Assembly (NCBI GenBank): GCA_045661345.1
Contig: JAZRFM010000021.1
Location: 36,188 to 100,187 of the forward strand
DNA: 64,000 nucleotides
Direction: 5' to 3'
DNA from: RUG12461 sp045661345
GTDB taxonomy: Bacteria > Bacillota > Clostridia > Lachnospirales > Lachnospiraceae
Below are positions 43,437 to 51,408 of this stretch, piece after piece. Made by a program: the position numbers and the translations under genes. How positions within the stretch are numbered: position 1 is the stretch's first letter; each line of letters starts with the position of its first letter. Below the pieces are notes generated by a model. That model saw only the letters and a program-made list of their open reading frames with translations. It had not been told where the DNA came from and made no database searches.

Positions 43437-43945
43437 TCAAAAATGAACGCATAAGGATATATCCTGCGAGTCAGGAACAGATGGAAAAGTGTATTGATTC
43501 AGAGACGGATGAAGAGCTGAAGAAAGCATATAGTGAAATGCTGGAAGGCTGCCTTGCTCATCACGAAGAGTGGGACTGGTATGCGATGTGGATGATTGAG
43601 AAAATGGATGGAACCCATATCGGTGATTTCTGTTTTAAGGGCATAGAGGCAGGTCATAACCCGGAGATTGGATATGGCATTCTGGATGAGTTTCAGGGAC
43701 AAGGTTACGCCACAGAGGCAGTGAAGCTTGCTTTAAAGTGGGCGTTCGAGCATCCACAAGTATTAGCTGTGGAAGCTGAATCAGATCCCGATAATGCAGC
43801 ATCTCAGAGAGTTTTGGAGAAGTGCGGATTTCTGGCAACCGGAGCAATCGGTGAGGAAGGACCGCGTTTTATAGTTTATAAGGGCGCAGATCGTCCGGTG
43901 GACGATTGTTCTGCGCCGACCGGAGTGGAACGGAGCATAAAATGA
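43433..43945 (+). CDS. GNAT family N-acetyltransferase (RimJ/RimL-like)
   Basis: A 170-residue GNAT of the ribosomal-protein acetyltransferase-like type: RIRIYPASQEQMEKCIDSET, then IGYGILDEFQGQGYATEAVK as acetyl-CoA loop and NAASQRVLEKCGFLATG. The last 18 residues (ADRPVDDCSAPTGVERS) are encoded by palindromic repeat copy D, so the natural end is probably at FIVYK. Translationally coupled to the XRE gene and overlapping the next start by four bases. Confidence 0.85.
   Translation: MIKNERIRIYPASQEQMEKCIDSETDEELKKAYSEMLEGCLAHHEEWDWYAMWMIEKMDGTHIGDFCFKGIEAGHNPEIGYGILDEFQGQGYATEAVKLALKWAFEHPQVLAVEAESDPDNAASQRVLEKCGFLATGAIGEEGPRFIVYKGADRPVDDCSAPTGVERSIK
43882..43935 (+). repeat. Palindromic junction repeat, copy D
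   Basis: The best copy: outer arms GGCGCAGA and TCTGCGCC, inner stem TCGTCC-GGT-GGACGA, an unpaired TTGT on one side, then GACCGGAGTGGAACGGAG. It extends the GNAT reading frame and supplies the GGAG before the next ATG at 43942. Confidence 0.9.
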
Positions 43946-44672
43946 AAGTATTCATCGTTTATTGTCATCCGTCAGAGGATTCTTTCACTAAGAATATGTG
44001 TGATGAATTTATTAGGGGTATAACAGATTCCGGGAATGGGTATATCATTTCGGATCTTTATAAGATGGGATTTCATGCGGATATGACGGAGGAAGAGTAT
44101 CTCAGGGATGCCAACTATTATAACGATGTCAGCAAACTGGCCGACCAGCTGTACAGTGAGTCAGAAAGCGAAACAGAATTTGTAAAGATGGCATATGAAT
44201 ATGTCAGGGATATGATATCACATTCGGCTGATATAAGTGCGGATACAGTGACATGCTCAGCATCTGAAGTGTTGAAAGCTGGTCATGGGATATGTTTTGC
44301 AAAGGCCCATCTGCTGGCAGCAATACTTCGCAGTAAATCCGTTCCGCCGGTTTCTGTTATCAAAAACTGATCCTGGACGATGAGTCAGCTCCGGTGCTCA
44401 TCTATCACGGTTTGAACGGAGTATATCTTAGGGAATATGGGAAATGGATAAGACTTGATGCGAGAGGGAACAAGCCCGGAGTGAATGCGAAGTTTTCGAT
44501 AGATTCTGAGATGCTTGCATTTCCAATACGTCCGGAAAAAGGAGAGGTAGATGTGCCTGTCATATATGCAGATCCGGATACTGAGATAGTTAAGACATTG
44601 CAATCTTATGGCCTAAGATCGGAGCTTTGGGATAATCTACCGATGAAGCTTGGATACGAAATGGAAGGATAA
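43942..44672 (+). pseudogene. Chimera: NAD(P)H oxidoreductase start joined to a frameshifted transglutaminase-like protein
   Basis: From ATG 43942 the first 70 residues (MKVFIVYCHPSEDSFTKN, SDLYKMGFHADMTEEEYL) match the start of NAD(P)H-quinone-oxidoreductase flavoproteins. At about LADQLYSESE the frame continues into a transglutaminase-like domain (ASEVLKAGHGICFAKAHLLA with the nucleophile Cys). It then hits a stop at 44368 because one G is missing near 44345; in the next frame AGFCYQKLILDDESAPVLIY and the rest of that domain go on to 44672, including the His region. Both parts are broken, so neither activity is expected. Confidence 0.75.
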
Positions 44673-44676
44673 AAAC

Positions 44677-45432
44677 ATGGGCATCAAAGAAAGTATAGAT
44701 GATACTCGAAAAGGATTTGAAGAAGGCTTTGCTACAGGAGATTTTTATAACAGGCAGACGCAGGACTCTGATCATTTGGAAAAGATACTTGGATTTGTGA
44801 AGATCAGTAAAGGGATGAAGATACTTGATCTCGGATGCGGGAGCGGATACCTTTCATTTCCGATCGCGAAGAATAATCCCGACTGTGATATGACCGGTCT
44901 GGATATAGTGAATGCTGCTCTTGGAGCAAACCGTGCAAGAGCAGATGCCGAAGGGATAAAAAATCTGTCGTTTGTAAGTTATGATGGAATTGATTTTCCT
45001 TTTGAAGATGGTACCTTCGATCTTGTTGTGACAAGATATGCTTTACATCATTTTCCCGATATAGAGCACAGCGTCGGGGAAGTGACCAGAGTGCTTAAGG
45101 CTGGAGGCAAATTTTTTATTTCTGATCCGTGTCCAAATGAATGTGATACTGAAAGATTTGTTGATGATTATATGCGGCTTAAGAAGGATGGGCATATCAA
45201 ATTCTATACAAAAGGCGAATGGTCAGACATCTGCAGCAGACAAGGTCTCGTTATCGCAGACAGCTTTGACAGTTCAATAAGATTTCCCAAGAAGAAAGAT
45301 ACGGCGTATGGATACGAGGAAGTACTTGGGAAACATGATAATGCTGTGATAGACAGCTATGATCTGGTAGAGACAGATACAGAACTATACATTACAGAGC
45401 AGGTAAATAATATCTTGTTTGAGAAGAATTAA
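44677..45432 (+). CDS. Class I SAM-dependent methyltransferase
   Basis: A 251-residue methyltransferase (UbiE/Methyltransf_11 type): KGMKILDLGCGSGYLSFPIA is motif I for SAM, followed by DMTGLDIVNAALGANRARA, FEDGTFDLVVTRYALHHFPD and LKAGGKFFISDPCPNE. Probably modifies a small molecule. ATG 44677 is preceded by GGAAGGA; an upstream in-frame ATG overlaps the relic before it. It seems intact, in contrast to the gene before it. Confidence 0.88.
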   Translation: MGIKESIDDTRKGFEEGFATGDFYNRQTQDSDHLEKILGFVKISKGMKILDLGCGSGYLSFPIAKNNPDCDMTGLDIVNAALGANRARADAEGIKNLSFVSYDGIDFPFEDGTFDLVVTRYALHHFPDIEHSVGEVTRVLKAGGKFFISDPCPNECDTERFVDDYMRLKKDGHIKFYTKGEWSDICSRQGLVIADSFDSSIRFPKKKDTAYGYEEVLGKHDNAVIDSYDLVETDTELYITEQVNNILFEKN

Positions 45433-45478
45433 CTACTAGAAAAATGAAACAAATAGCGATCTACGGAGTTGAAATACT

Positions 45479-45934
45479 ATGAAAATAGAATATAGGCAAG
45501 CGGTTATAGAGGATGCAGAGTTATTAGTAAATATTTATAATGCTTCATTTTACGACGATTATGTACGATATGGTTCATGCCCGGGATATGGACAGACCAA
45601 AGAAATGATGGAAGAGTCTATTGGCAAATATCTGAAACACATCATACTATGCGATAATAAACCTGTTGGCTGCGTATCATGTATAAAGCTGGAAAATGGA
45701 ATATATGAGATTGGTTGTTTGTGCGTTATTCCGGAGTATCAAGGCAAAGGGATTGGGACACAGGCAATTCGATTTATAAAGATATTATATGAAGATTGGG
45801 AAAAGCTCACTTTAGTAACACCAATAGACAAGAAAGAAAATGTGAAGTTTTATGCTGAAAGATGTGGATTTCATATTGCATCCACAGAAAGAGATGGCAG
45901 TGTAGAACTCGCCAGATTGGTGAATGAAAGATAA
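45479..45934 (+). CDS. GNAT family N-acetyltransferase
   Basis: A 151-residue GNAT: MKIEYRQAVIEDAELLVNIY, then IGCLCVIPEYQGKGIGTQAI as the acetyl-CoA loop and NVKFYAERCGFHIAS near the end. CGGAGT lies 12 bases before the ATG. Last complete member of the acetyltransferase-rich region. Confidence 0.86.
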   Translation: MKIEYRQAVIEDAELLVNIYNASFYDDYVRYGSCPGYGQTKEMMEESIGKYLKHIILCDNKPVGCVSCIKLENGIYEIGCLCVIPEYQGKGIGTQAIRFIKILYEDWEKLTLVTPIDKKENVKFYAERCGFHIASTERDGSVELARLVNER

Positions 45935-46223
45935 AATTATGAGAAGGCGCTTTAAAAAACTTTCCCGCAAAAAAGAGAAATGAAAATTGTGGGGTAGATC
46001 TTGGACTAAACGTGCATCCGATAAGGAGGGGATTGGGAAACGGATTTTATTGCAATTAATGACAGTAACGAGTGATGGCTTTTTGGCAAATGCTCTGTCA
46101 GAGATTATTTGGCTGTACTTGCCTCAATGGAGCATCGAGAAAAGATAGAAGCAGCTTTTTTCTCTATGGAGCAAGGAATTTGGGGTAAGACAGGCATGTG
46201 TAGGCTATAATGAAAAAGTGATT
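45935..46223. other. Gap with decayed sequence
   Basis: No intact gene. One frame near 45995-46060 reads SDKEGIGKRILLQLM, which may be the acetyl-CoA loop of another lost GNAT. The rest (to 46223) shows short open stretches only. Confidence 0.35.
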
Positions 46224-46259
46224 CAAGAAAAGCGCGGTCATATGACCGCGTTTTTCTTG
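46224..46259. terminator. Bidirectional hairpin terminator
   Basis: CAAGAAAAGCGCGGTCA (46224-46240) pairs with TGACCGCGTTTTTCTTG (46243-46259) with one mismatch: a 16-bp stem flanked by A and T runs. It separates the GNAT region from the toxin-antitoxin genes. Confidence 0.85.
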
Positions 46260-46307
46260 ACTTTTTAGGATCCTTGAGTATAATATAAAGTACACGGAGG
46301 TGACTGA

Positions 46308-46652
46308 GTGAGTAATCAAGCGAGCACATCGGACATCACAGCATACCTTACGATTGTTAAGAGACTGTTGTCCGCAGGAAAATATGATTTCGTTCCAAGA
46401 AGAAAAAATGTGCAAGCATTGGCGCAACATGGTCTTACAATCGCAGATGCAAAGAATGAGATTTTAGGGCTTGTTGTCGGTGATTACTACAAAGGCCCTA
46501 AGCAGGATTTTGATCCAAATCGTCCTGGAGATATATGGGAATTCAAGAAAAATATAGATGGGATGCAGTTTTACGTCAAGGTAAAGATTGTACAGGAAAA
46601 TGGAGAGGATGTCCTAAAATGCCTTGCATTCCATGAGGACGATTTCGCTTAG
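46308..46652 (+). CDS. mqsR: MqsR-family toxin (RelE-like mRNA interferase)
   Basis: A 114-residue protein with the MqsR pattern: TAYLTIVKRLLSAGKYDFVP at the start, VQALAQHGLTIADAKNEILG, DYYKGPKQDFDPNRPGDIWE and a final strand VKIVQENGEDVLKCLAFHED. MqsR cuts mRNA at GCU-like sites in other bacteria. GTG start with a strong GGAGGTGA site. The antitoxin gene follows 17 bases later. It is slightly longer than E. coli MqsR (98 residues). Confidence 0.85.
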   Translation: MSNQASTSDITAYLTIVKRLLSAGKYDFVPRRKNVQALAQHGLTIADAKNEILGLVVGDYYKGPKQDFDPNRPGDIWEFKKNIDGMQFYVKVKIVQENGEDVLKCLAFHEDDFA

Positions 46653-46669
46653 GAAAGGAGGTGGCGTCA

Positions 46670-47674
46670 ATGAGAAAGTATTGCGAAGAATGTGGAAGAG
46701 AAGTTGAGACAAAAGTCATTACAAAGAAAGAAGTTTATGACGTTTGTGGTGAACCTATTGAAGTAGATGCTCAGATATTAGTTTGTGCAGAGTGTGGTGA
46801 AGAGTTCTATTGCGAAGAGCTTGATAATGCCACTTTGATTCTGGCATATAATGAGTACCGAAGAAGACATAAACTTCTGTTGCCGGAAGAGATTAAAAAG
46901 ATCAGAGAACAATATGGACTTAGCCAGAGAAGTTTTGCCAAGCTCCTGAATTGGGGAGATAAGACCATTTGTCGGTATGAGAATGGCTCCGTTCAAGATA
47001 AGGCACATAATAGTCTGTTGCTGTTCCTTCGTGAGCCTGAAAACATGAGAACATATCTTACGGAAAATGAAATTGTTCTTGATGAAAGGCAAAAAACGAA
47101 ACTTCTTGATACTGTTGACAAACTTGAACAGGATACAGATTATCGAGTTGGTAGACGTTTCTTTGATCTGTTTTTCTCAAGAATACCAAGTGAAGAAAAT
47201 GGTTTTAAGGGATTCGATTATGAGAAGCTCTGTGCTATGGTTCTGTTCTTTGCGAATAAAAGCGCTGAATTATTGAAAACCAAGCTGATGAAGCTACTTA
47301 ACTACTCAGACATGGTTTTTTATAAGGAGAACGGAATATCAATATCTGGATTAAAATATGCGCATCTGCCTTATGGCCCAGTGCCTGATCATTTTGATAT
47401 GATTCTTGGTAAGATGGCAGCAGATCACATTGCTCATATTGATGTCTTTTATGATGGTGGTTACGAGAAACATCAAGTGGTTCCGGAATGCGATATCCCG
47501 GAAGGTGTTCTTTCTGAAGCAGAGTTGGAAGTGCTTAATCGTATTTATGAAAAGTTTAAGAACTTTGGGTCCGTTGAAATTTCCGACTATTCACATATGG
47601 AGGAAGGCTACAAAGCTACAAAGACGGGTGAGACTATTTCCTATGCTTATGCAATGAATATTCAATTGAATTAA
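46670..47674 (+). CDS. YgiT-type zinc finger, HTH and Panacea (DUF4065) antitoxin
   Basis: A 334-residue protein with three parts: a zinc finger (YCEECGREVE and VCAECGEEFYCEE, residues 1-50), an XRE-type helix-turn-helix as in MqsA (IREQYGLSQRSFAKLLNWGD and ICRYENG, residues 75-125) and a DUF4065/Panacea domain (residues 165-334: ANKSAELLKTKLMKLLNYSD, YAHLPYGPVPDHF). It combines an MqsA-like antitoxin with the Panacea domain, known to neutralise diverse toxins. It should bind MqsR and repress its own promoter. AAAGGAGG lies eight bases before ATG 46670. A terminator follows. Confidence 0.85.
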   Translation: MRKYCEECGREVETKVITKKEVYDVCGEPIEVDAQILVCAECGEEFYCEELDNATLILAYNEYRRRHKLLLPEEIKKIREQYGLSQRSFAKLLNWGDKTICRYENGSVQDKAHNSLLLFLREPENMRTYLTENEIVLDERQKTKLLDTVDKLEQDTDYRVGRRFFDLFFSRIPSEENGFKGFDYEKLCAMVLFFANKSAELLKTKLMKLLNYSDMVFYKENGISISGLKYAHLPYGPVPDHFDMILGKMAADHIAHIDVFYDGGYEKHQVVPECDIPEGVLSEAELEVLNRIYEKFKNFGSVEISDYSHMEEGYKATKTGETISYAYAMNIQLN

Positions 47675-47689
47675 TTGTATTCAAAGATC

Positions 47690-47726
47690 AAGCGGCCTCC
47701 GGCGATGAACCGGGAGCCGCTTTTTT
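47690..47726 (+). terminator. Rho-independent terminator
   Basis: AAGCGGCCTCC pairs with GGGAGCCGCTT across a short loop, then a T run (47721-47726). It ends the first toxin-antitoxin unit. Confidence 0.8.
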
Positions 47727-47737
47727 CATGTCAGTCT

Positions 47738-47850
47738 TTTTTGTAAGAATTGGTCACGCGAGGATGAAGGGCGTGTCGCAGAACACCGTTTCAAAGAAGC
47801 TCCGCAGGATCGCCAGGCAGCTGACCGAGATGTGCAGGAAAGCGGTATAA
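47738..47850 (+). pseudogene. C-terminal fragment with a helix-turn-helix-like motif
   Basis: An open stretch without start codon reads HARMKGVSQNTVSKKLRRIA and ends in a TAA at 47850. It resembles the recognition helix of a regulator or sigma-like protein. I cannot name the family. A relic between the two toxin-antitoxin units. Confidence 0.35.
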
Positions 47851-47959
47851 GGCCGGAGTGGGTAATCATAACTGAATACGGCGTTATATGGCGGCAGGAA
47901 ATCATCCTGCCGCTTTTAATGATAGGATATTGGCAAAAAGCAATCATAGGACTATACTA

Positions 47960-48397
47960 ATGATGGATAAATTCAAAAAAGCTATCATACACTCTGCGGA
48001 GGATATAGTATTGAACATAAATCAGAAAGACATAGAGCAGTATTTTTCCGAGGTAAAAGAAGCTGTTGAAAAGGATAATTACCGGCTTGACCGAAACGCA
48101 AGACGTCGGGATAACATCAATCTGTTTCTGGATTATGTTATCAATGAGGCAAAAGCCAAAGAAATCATATTGAGCCTGACTGTAATGGATTTTTCGGAGA
48201 TCCTGCAGAACGAGCACAAGGGATATGAGCACGAAAAGCAGTATGTATTCGGCAAGGATGTAACCCTTTTGGAAAGGAACGGGACAGAAGAAAAAACGGT
48301 TTCTCTGTATATCAAGTTCAACAAGCTGGAGAATTGTTTCGTGATCGTTATTTCGTTCCATGAACAGAAGTATCCGCTTACATACTATTTCAGATAA
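47960..48397 (+). CDS. Putative toxin paired with a Panacea antitoxin
   Basis: A 145-residue protein that I do not recognise by sequence. It is rich in charged residues, starts FKKAIIHSAEDIVLNINQKD and ends in a beta-rich part, IKFNKLENCFVIVISFHEQK then YPLTYYFR. Its position 27 bases before a zinc finger-Panacea gene mirrors the MqsR-antitoxin pair just upstream, and its size fits a small ribonuclease toxin. The toxin role is inference from context. Two successive ATG codons (47960, 47963) are possible starts; AGG at 47948 is the only site. Confidence 0.6.
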   Translation: MMDKFKKAIIHSAEDIVLNINQKDIEQYFSEVKEAVEKDNYRLDRNARRRDNINLFLDYVINEAKAKEIILSLTVMDFSEILQNEHKGYEHEKQYVFGKDVTLLERNGTEEKTVSLYIKFNKLENCFVIVISFHEQKYPLTYYFR

Positions 48398-48424
48398 TCA
48401 GGAGGAAAATCGGAGGTGACCAAT

Positions 48425-49435
48425 ATGACAGAGAAGGGAAGAAGAGATTTCTGCATAGAGTGCAGGAAAGAGACCGAGTACCTTTTGCAGAAGAAGGACA
48501 TCGTAAAGAATATAAGGGATAAGGAATATACCTTTGGAATCACCGTGGCTGTTTGCGCGGAGTGCGGAGAGGAAATGAGTATTCCGGGTCTTATTGATAA
48601 GAATGTTCAGGAAATCGATGAACAGTACCGGACGGCAGAGGGACTTGTATCGATTGACGATATCGAAAAGCTCATGAAGATATATAAGATCGGAAAGGCT
48701 CCGCTGTCCCTGGCGCTTGGGTTCGGAGAGGTGACGATACCGAGATATCTGGAAGGACAGGTGCCTTCCAAAGAGTATTCGGATATTATTAAGGCGGCGC
48801 TTTCATCCCCGGCTTATATGAAGCAAAAGCTCATGGAGAACAGGGAGAAACTGACGGATGCGGCATATAGGAAGGCTTTTGCTGCAGCAGAAAGCATAGA
48901 GAGTCTGTTTTCCGTATCAGATAAGATGCTCCGGGTGATAGCATATATCTTTGAAAAGTTGGAAGAGGTAACGCCTCTTATGCTTCAGAAGCTGCTTTAC
49001 TTTATCCAGGGCGTGTATTCCGCTTTATATGGAAGACCAATCTTTGAAGAGGACTGCAGGGCATGGATACATGGTCCGGTTTATCCGGAAGTATATGACC
49101 TGTTCCGGGATTTTAAATATAATCCGATTGATGATGCCCGGTTTGCGCTTCTGGAAGGAACAGAGGATGCCCTGACAGATGACGAGAAACGTGTGATTGA
49201 CCTTGTTGTGAACACCTTCGGGATGTATGGCGGGAAGGTATTGGAGAGGATCACACATAATGAGGAACCGTGGATGGAAGCTAGGAAAGGATATGGAGAC
49301 AGCATTCCTTCCAGTGAGCTTTTGCCGAAAGAGAGAATCATGAAATATTATATTCTGATAAACCAGAAATACGGCATAGATACAGAGGACGGTCTGCGGA
49401 CATATATCCATGATATGCTTGATAAAGCATCATAA
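48425..49435 (+). CDS. YgiT-type zinc finger and Panacea (DUF4065) antitoxin, second copy
   Basis: A 336-residue protein built like the one at 46670: zinc finger cysteines (FCIECRKETE, AVCAECGEEM), a weaker HTH region (MKIYKIGKAPLSLALGFGEV, IPRYLEGQVP) and a clear Panacea domain from residue 175 (TPLMLQKLLYFIQGVYSALY, DCRAWIHGPVYPEVYDLF). The two proteins are related in layout but quite different in sequence, so this is not a recent duplication. GGAGG lies eight bases before ATG 48425. The HTH looks diverged, which may alter DNA binding. Confidence 0.82.
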   Translation: MTEKGRRDFCIECRKETEYLLQKKDIVKNIRDKEYTFGITVAVCAECGEEMSIPGLIDKNVQEIDEQYRTAEGLVSIDDIEKLMKIYKIGKAPLSLALGFGEVTIPRYLEGQVPSKEYSDIIKAALSSPAYMKQKLMENREKLTDAAYRKAFAAAESIESLFSVSDKMLRVIAYIFEKLEEVTPLMLQKLLYFIQGVYSALYGRPIFEEDCRAWIHGPVYPEVYDLFRDFKYNPIDDARFALLEGTEDALTDDEKRVIDLVVNTFGMYGGKVLERITHNEEPWMEARKGYGDSIPSSELLPKERIMKYYILINQKYGIDTEDGLRTYIHDMLDKAS

Positions 49436-49784
49436 GTCCTGGACGGATGCCAAGAGTCAGAAAGGTGCTTATAAGATTCTGGACAATGCCAAGAAGTGTG
49501 CAGATCAGAATCCGGGATATAAGGTCTTTGATGTGGACGGCAAGGTGGTATATGAGCCAAAGGCTGCGGAGCCTGCTGTAAAGGTGCCGTTTCTGGTGAA
49601 GGTCAGTATTTCTGATCTGAATATCAGAAAAGGACCGGGAACGGATTACGGCAGGGTGCAGTTCTGTCCGGTCGGAGTGTATACGATTATGGAAGTTAGA
49701 ACCGGACAAGGCTCTTCAGCCGGCTGGGGAAGACTGAAAAGTGGAATAGGATGGATTTCATTGGATTTCGTCCGCAAGATTTAA
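49431..49784 (+). pseudogene. C-terminal SH3 part of a truncated cell-wall hydrolase
   Basis: The frame encodes GAYKILDNAKKCADQNPGYK, KVFDVDGKVVYEP and a bacterial SH3 domain (ISDLNIRKGPGTDYGRVQF, GWGRLKSGIGWISLDFV). This is the end of N-acetylmuramoyl-L-alanine amidase lysins of clostridial phages. The catalytic domain is missing; the piece joins the end of the antitoxin gene with a four-base overlap, so it lies at a deletion junction. Confidence 0.75.
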
Positions 49785-49789
49785 AAATG

Positions 49790-49830
49790 ACGGCTGGTGG
49801 AGATATGTTCTCTGCTGGCCGTTTTTTTTT
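49790..49830 (+). terminator. Rho-independent terminator
   Basis: ACGGCTGGTGGAGA pairs (with wobbles) with TCTCTGCTGGCCGT, followed by nine T. The 150 bases after it (to 49983) are AT-rich and hold the next promoter region, with no gene. Confidence 0.8.
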
Positions 49831-49983
49831 GTTTTTTCAGAAATAAGTAACCCTTTTGGGAAAATGGTTGCTTTAGAAACCAATCTGAAAACATTGCCCA
49901 TTGTTTAAGTTGAAAAATGAAATTATAATCAAACCAGAGTTAAGAAACGGGAGTTACTTATCCGTTTTCAGGAGGGGATCCAG

Positions 49984-50547
49984 TTGAATATATTTGAGAA
50001 ATTAAGTAGTGGTACAGCCGTAGATATGATGTCGGAAGAATACCTTCCGGTAATTGAAGAGCTCCATAGAGCAGACAAGGCGCTGTTTCATGTAAATCAT
50101 TCCGAGCCAGGCTCAGAAGAAAGGAAGGCTTCCCTGGAGGAACTGTTTGATGGTTTTTATCCTGAAGGCCTAGGGTTATTTGCACCGGTGCAGATTGATT
50201 TTCCGAAGCAGATAGCATTTGGTCAGCATGTATTCATCAACCACAGCTTTACAGCTATGTCCATTGGTGGAATTACGATTGAGGATAATGTTCAGATCGG
50301 TCCGCATGTGACTGTCGTAACAGATAACCATGATCTTAAAAACAGATATGTGCTGAAATGCAAACCGGTCAGAATATGTAAAAACGCCTGGATCGGAGCC
50401 GGGGTGACGATCATGCCCGGAGTCACGATTGGAAAAAATGCTGTGATTGCAGGTGGAGCGGTAGTGACAAAGGACGTTCCGGCAGATTCAATCGTAGGCG
50501 GAAATCCCGCCAAAGTAATAAAGATGATTACGGAAGAAGAGAAATGA
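49984..50547 (+). CDS. Sugar O-acetyltransferase (maltose acetyltransferase-like, left-handed beta helix)
   Basis: A 187-residue hexapeptide-repeat protein: an N-terminal helical part, then QIAFGQHVFINHSFTAMSIG, QIGPHVTVVTDNHDLKNR with the catalytic His, and WIGAGVTIMPGVTIGKNAVI with ADSIVGGNPAKVIK at the end, all typical of the LbH_MAT family (Maa, NodL). It uses acetyl-CoA to acetylate a sugar. It begins with TTG, seven bases after AGGAGGGG. The stop overlaps the start of the next gene by four bases. Confidence 0.87.
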   Translation: MNIFEKLSSGTAVDMMSEEYLPVIEELHRADKALFHVNHSEPGSEERKASLEELFDGFYPEGLGLFAPVQIDFPKQIAFGQHVFINHSFTAMSIGGITIEDNVQIGPHVTVVTDNHDLKNRYVLKCKPVRICKNAWIGAGVTIMPGVTIGKNAVIAGGAVVTKDVPADSIVGGNPAKVIKMITEEEK

Positions 50548-51383
50548 AGAGATTTTTGGTTTTGAGCCTGATTGTTTTCCTGCTGTGCGGATGTGGGAGA
50601 CAGGCAGAAGTAGGGCTGGGAATGTTCTCCATTTCTGACAGTGAAGCGGAAAACTCGACCTACTGGGCTCTGAAAGCAGGATTTCGTCTGATTGATACGG
50701 CAAGGATATACGGAAATGAAGCTGCGGTTGGCAGAGGATTACAGAGAGCCATTGATGAAGGTATCGTTACCCGCGAAGAAGTTTTCATTACAACGAAGAT
50801 GTGGACTTCTGATTTCGGCAACGGTGATGCTGCAATAGACGCATCTCTTGAAAGACTTGGTGTGGATTATATTGATCTGATGATCCTGCATCATTCGCAG
50901 CCATCCAATGATGTGGATGCATATCAGGCAATGGAACGGGCTGTGGCAGACGGAAAGCTTAAGTCCATCGGGCTTTCCAACTATTATGAGCCAGAGGATT
51001 TCGACCGACTTGTGAATGCAACTACGATCCGTCCTGCTTTGTTGCAGAACGAAACGCATCCGTATCATCAGAGCAGTGAAATGAAGGAACACATCGCAAA
51101 ATATGGGACTGTGCTGGAAAGCTGGTTTCCGCTTGGCGGCAGAGGAAATACACAGACTCTATTCAATGATGAAACGATCAGCAGTATAGCAGCGGCGCAC
51201 GGTGTATCTTCAGCACAGGTCATTATCCGCTGGCATCTGCAGGCCGGGAATATCTGTATCCCAGGTTCCTCTAATGAACAGCATATCATGGAAGATTACG
51301 ATGTGTGGGACTTTGAACTGACAGAAGATGAGATGGAACAGATGACAGCGTTAGAGCGCGATGAGAGGTTTGCGGACTATTAA
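50544..51383 (+). CDS. Aldo/keto reductase with a lipoprotein-type signal peptide
   Basis: A 279-residue aldo/keto reductase. The tetrad is present: Asp51 and Tyr56 in LIDTARIYG, Lys85 in ITTKMW, His116 in MILHHS. NADPH-binding SSAQVIIRWHLQ and IPGSSNEQHI lie near the end. The first 17 residues (MKRFLVLSLIVFLLCGC) form a lipoprotein signal ending at Cys17, and the family's own first strand is missing; the domain begins directly at GLGMFSI. AKRs are cytosolic NADPH enzymes, so a signal peptide is odd and may come from a gene fusion. ATGA overlap with the acetyltransferase. Confidence 0.85.
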   Translation: MKRFLVLSLIVFLLCGCGRQAEVGLGMFSISDSEAENSTYWALKAGFRLIDTARIYGNEAAVGRGLQRAIDEGIVTREEVFITTKMWTSDFGNGDAAIDASLERLGVDYIDLMILHHSQPSNDVDAYQAMERAVADGKLKSIGLSNYYEPEDFDRLVNATTIRPALLQNETHPYHQSSEMKEHIAKYGTVLESWFPLGGRGNTQTLFNDETISSIAAAHGVSSAQVIIRWHLQAGNICIPGSSNEQHIMEDYDVWDFELTEDEMEQMTALERDERFADY

Positions 51384-51408
51384 TCAAAAAAACAAGGAGG
51401 GCAAGACA

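Noticed and set aside
40498..43935. Integron attC sites for the palindromic repeats
   Set aside because: No GTTRRRY core is conserved, the inner and outer arms differ from attC layout, and no tyrosine recombinase of the integron type is in the window.
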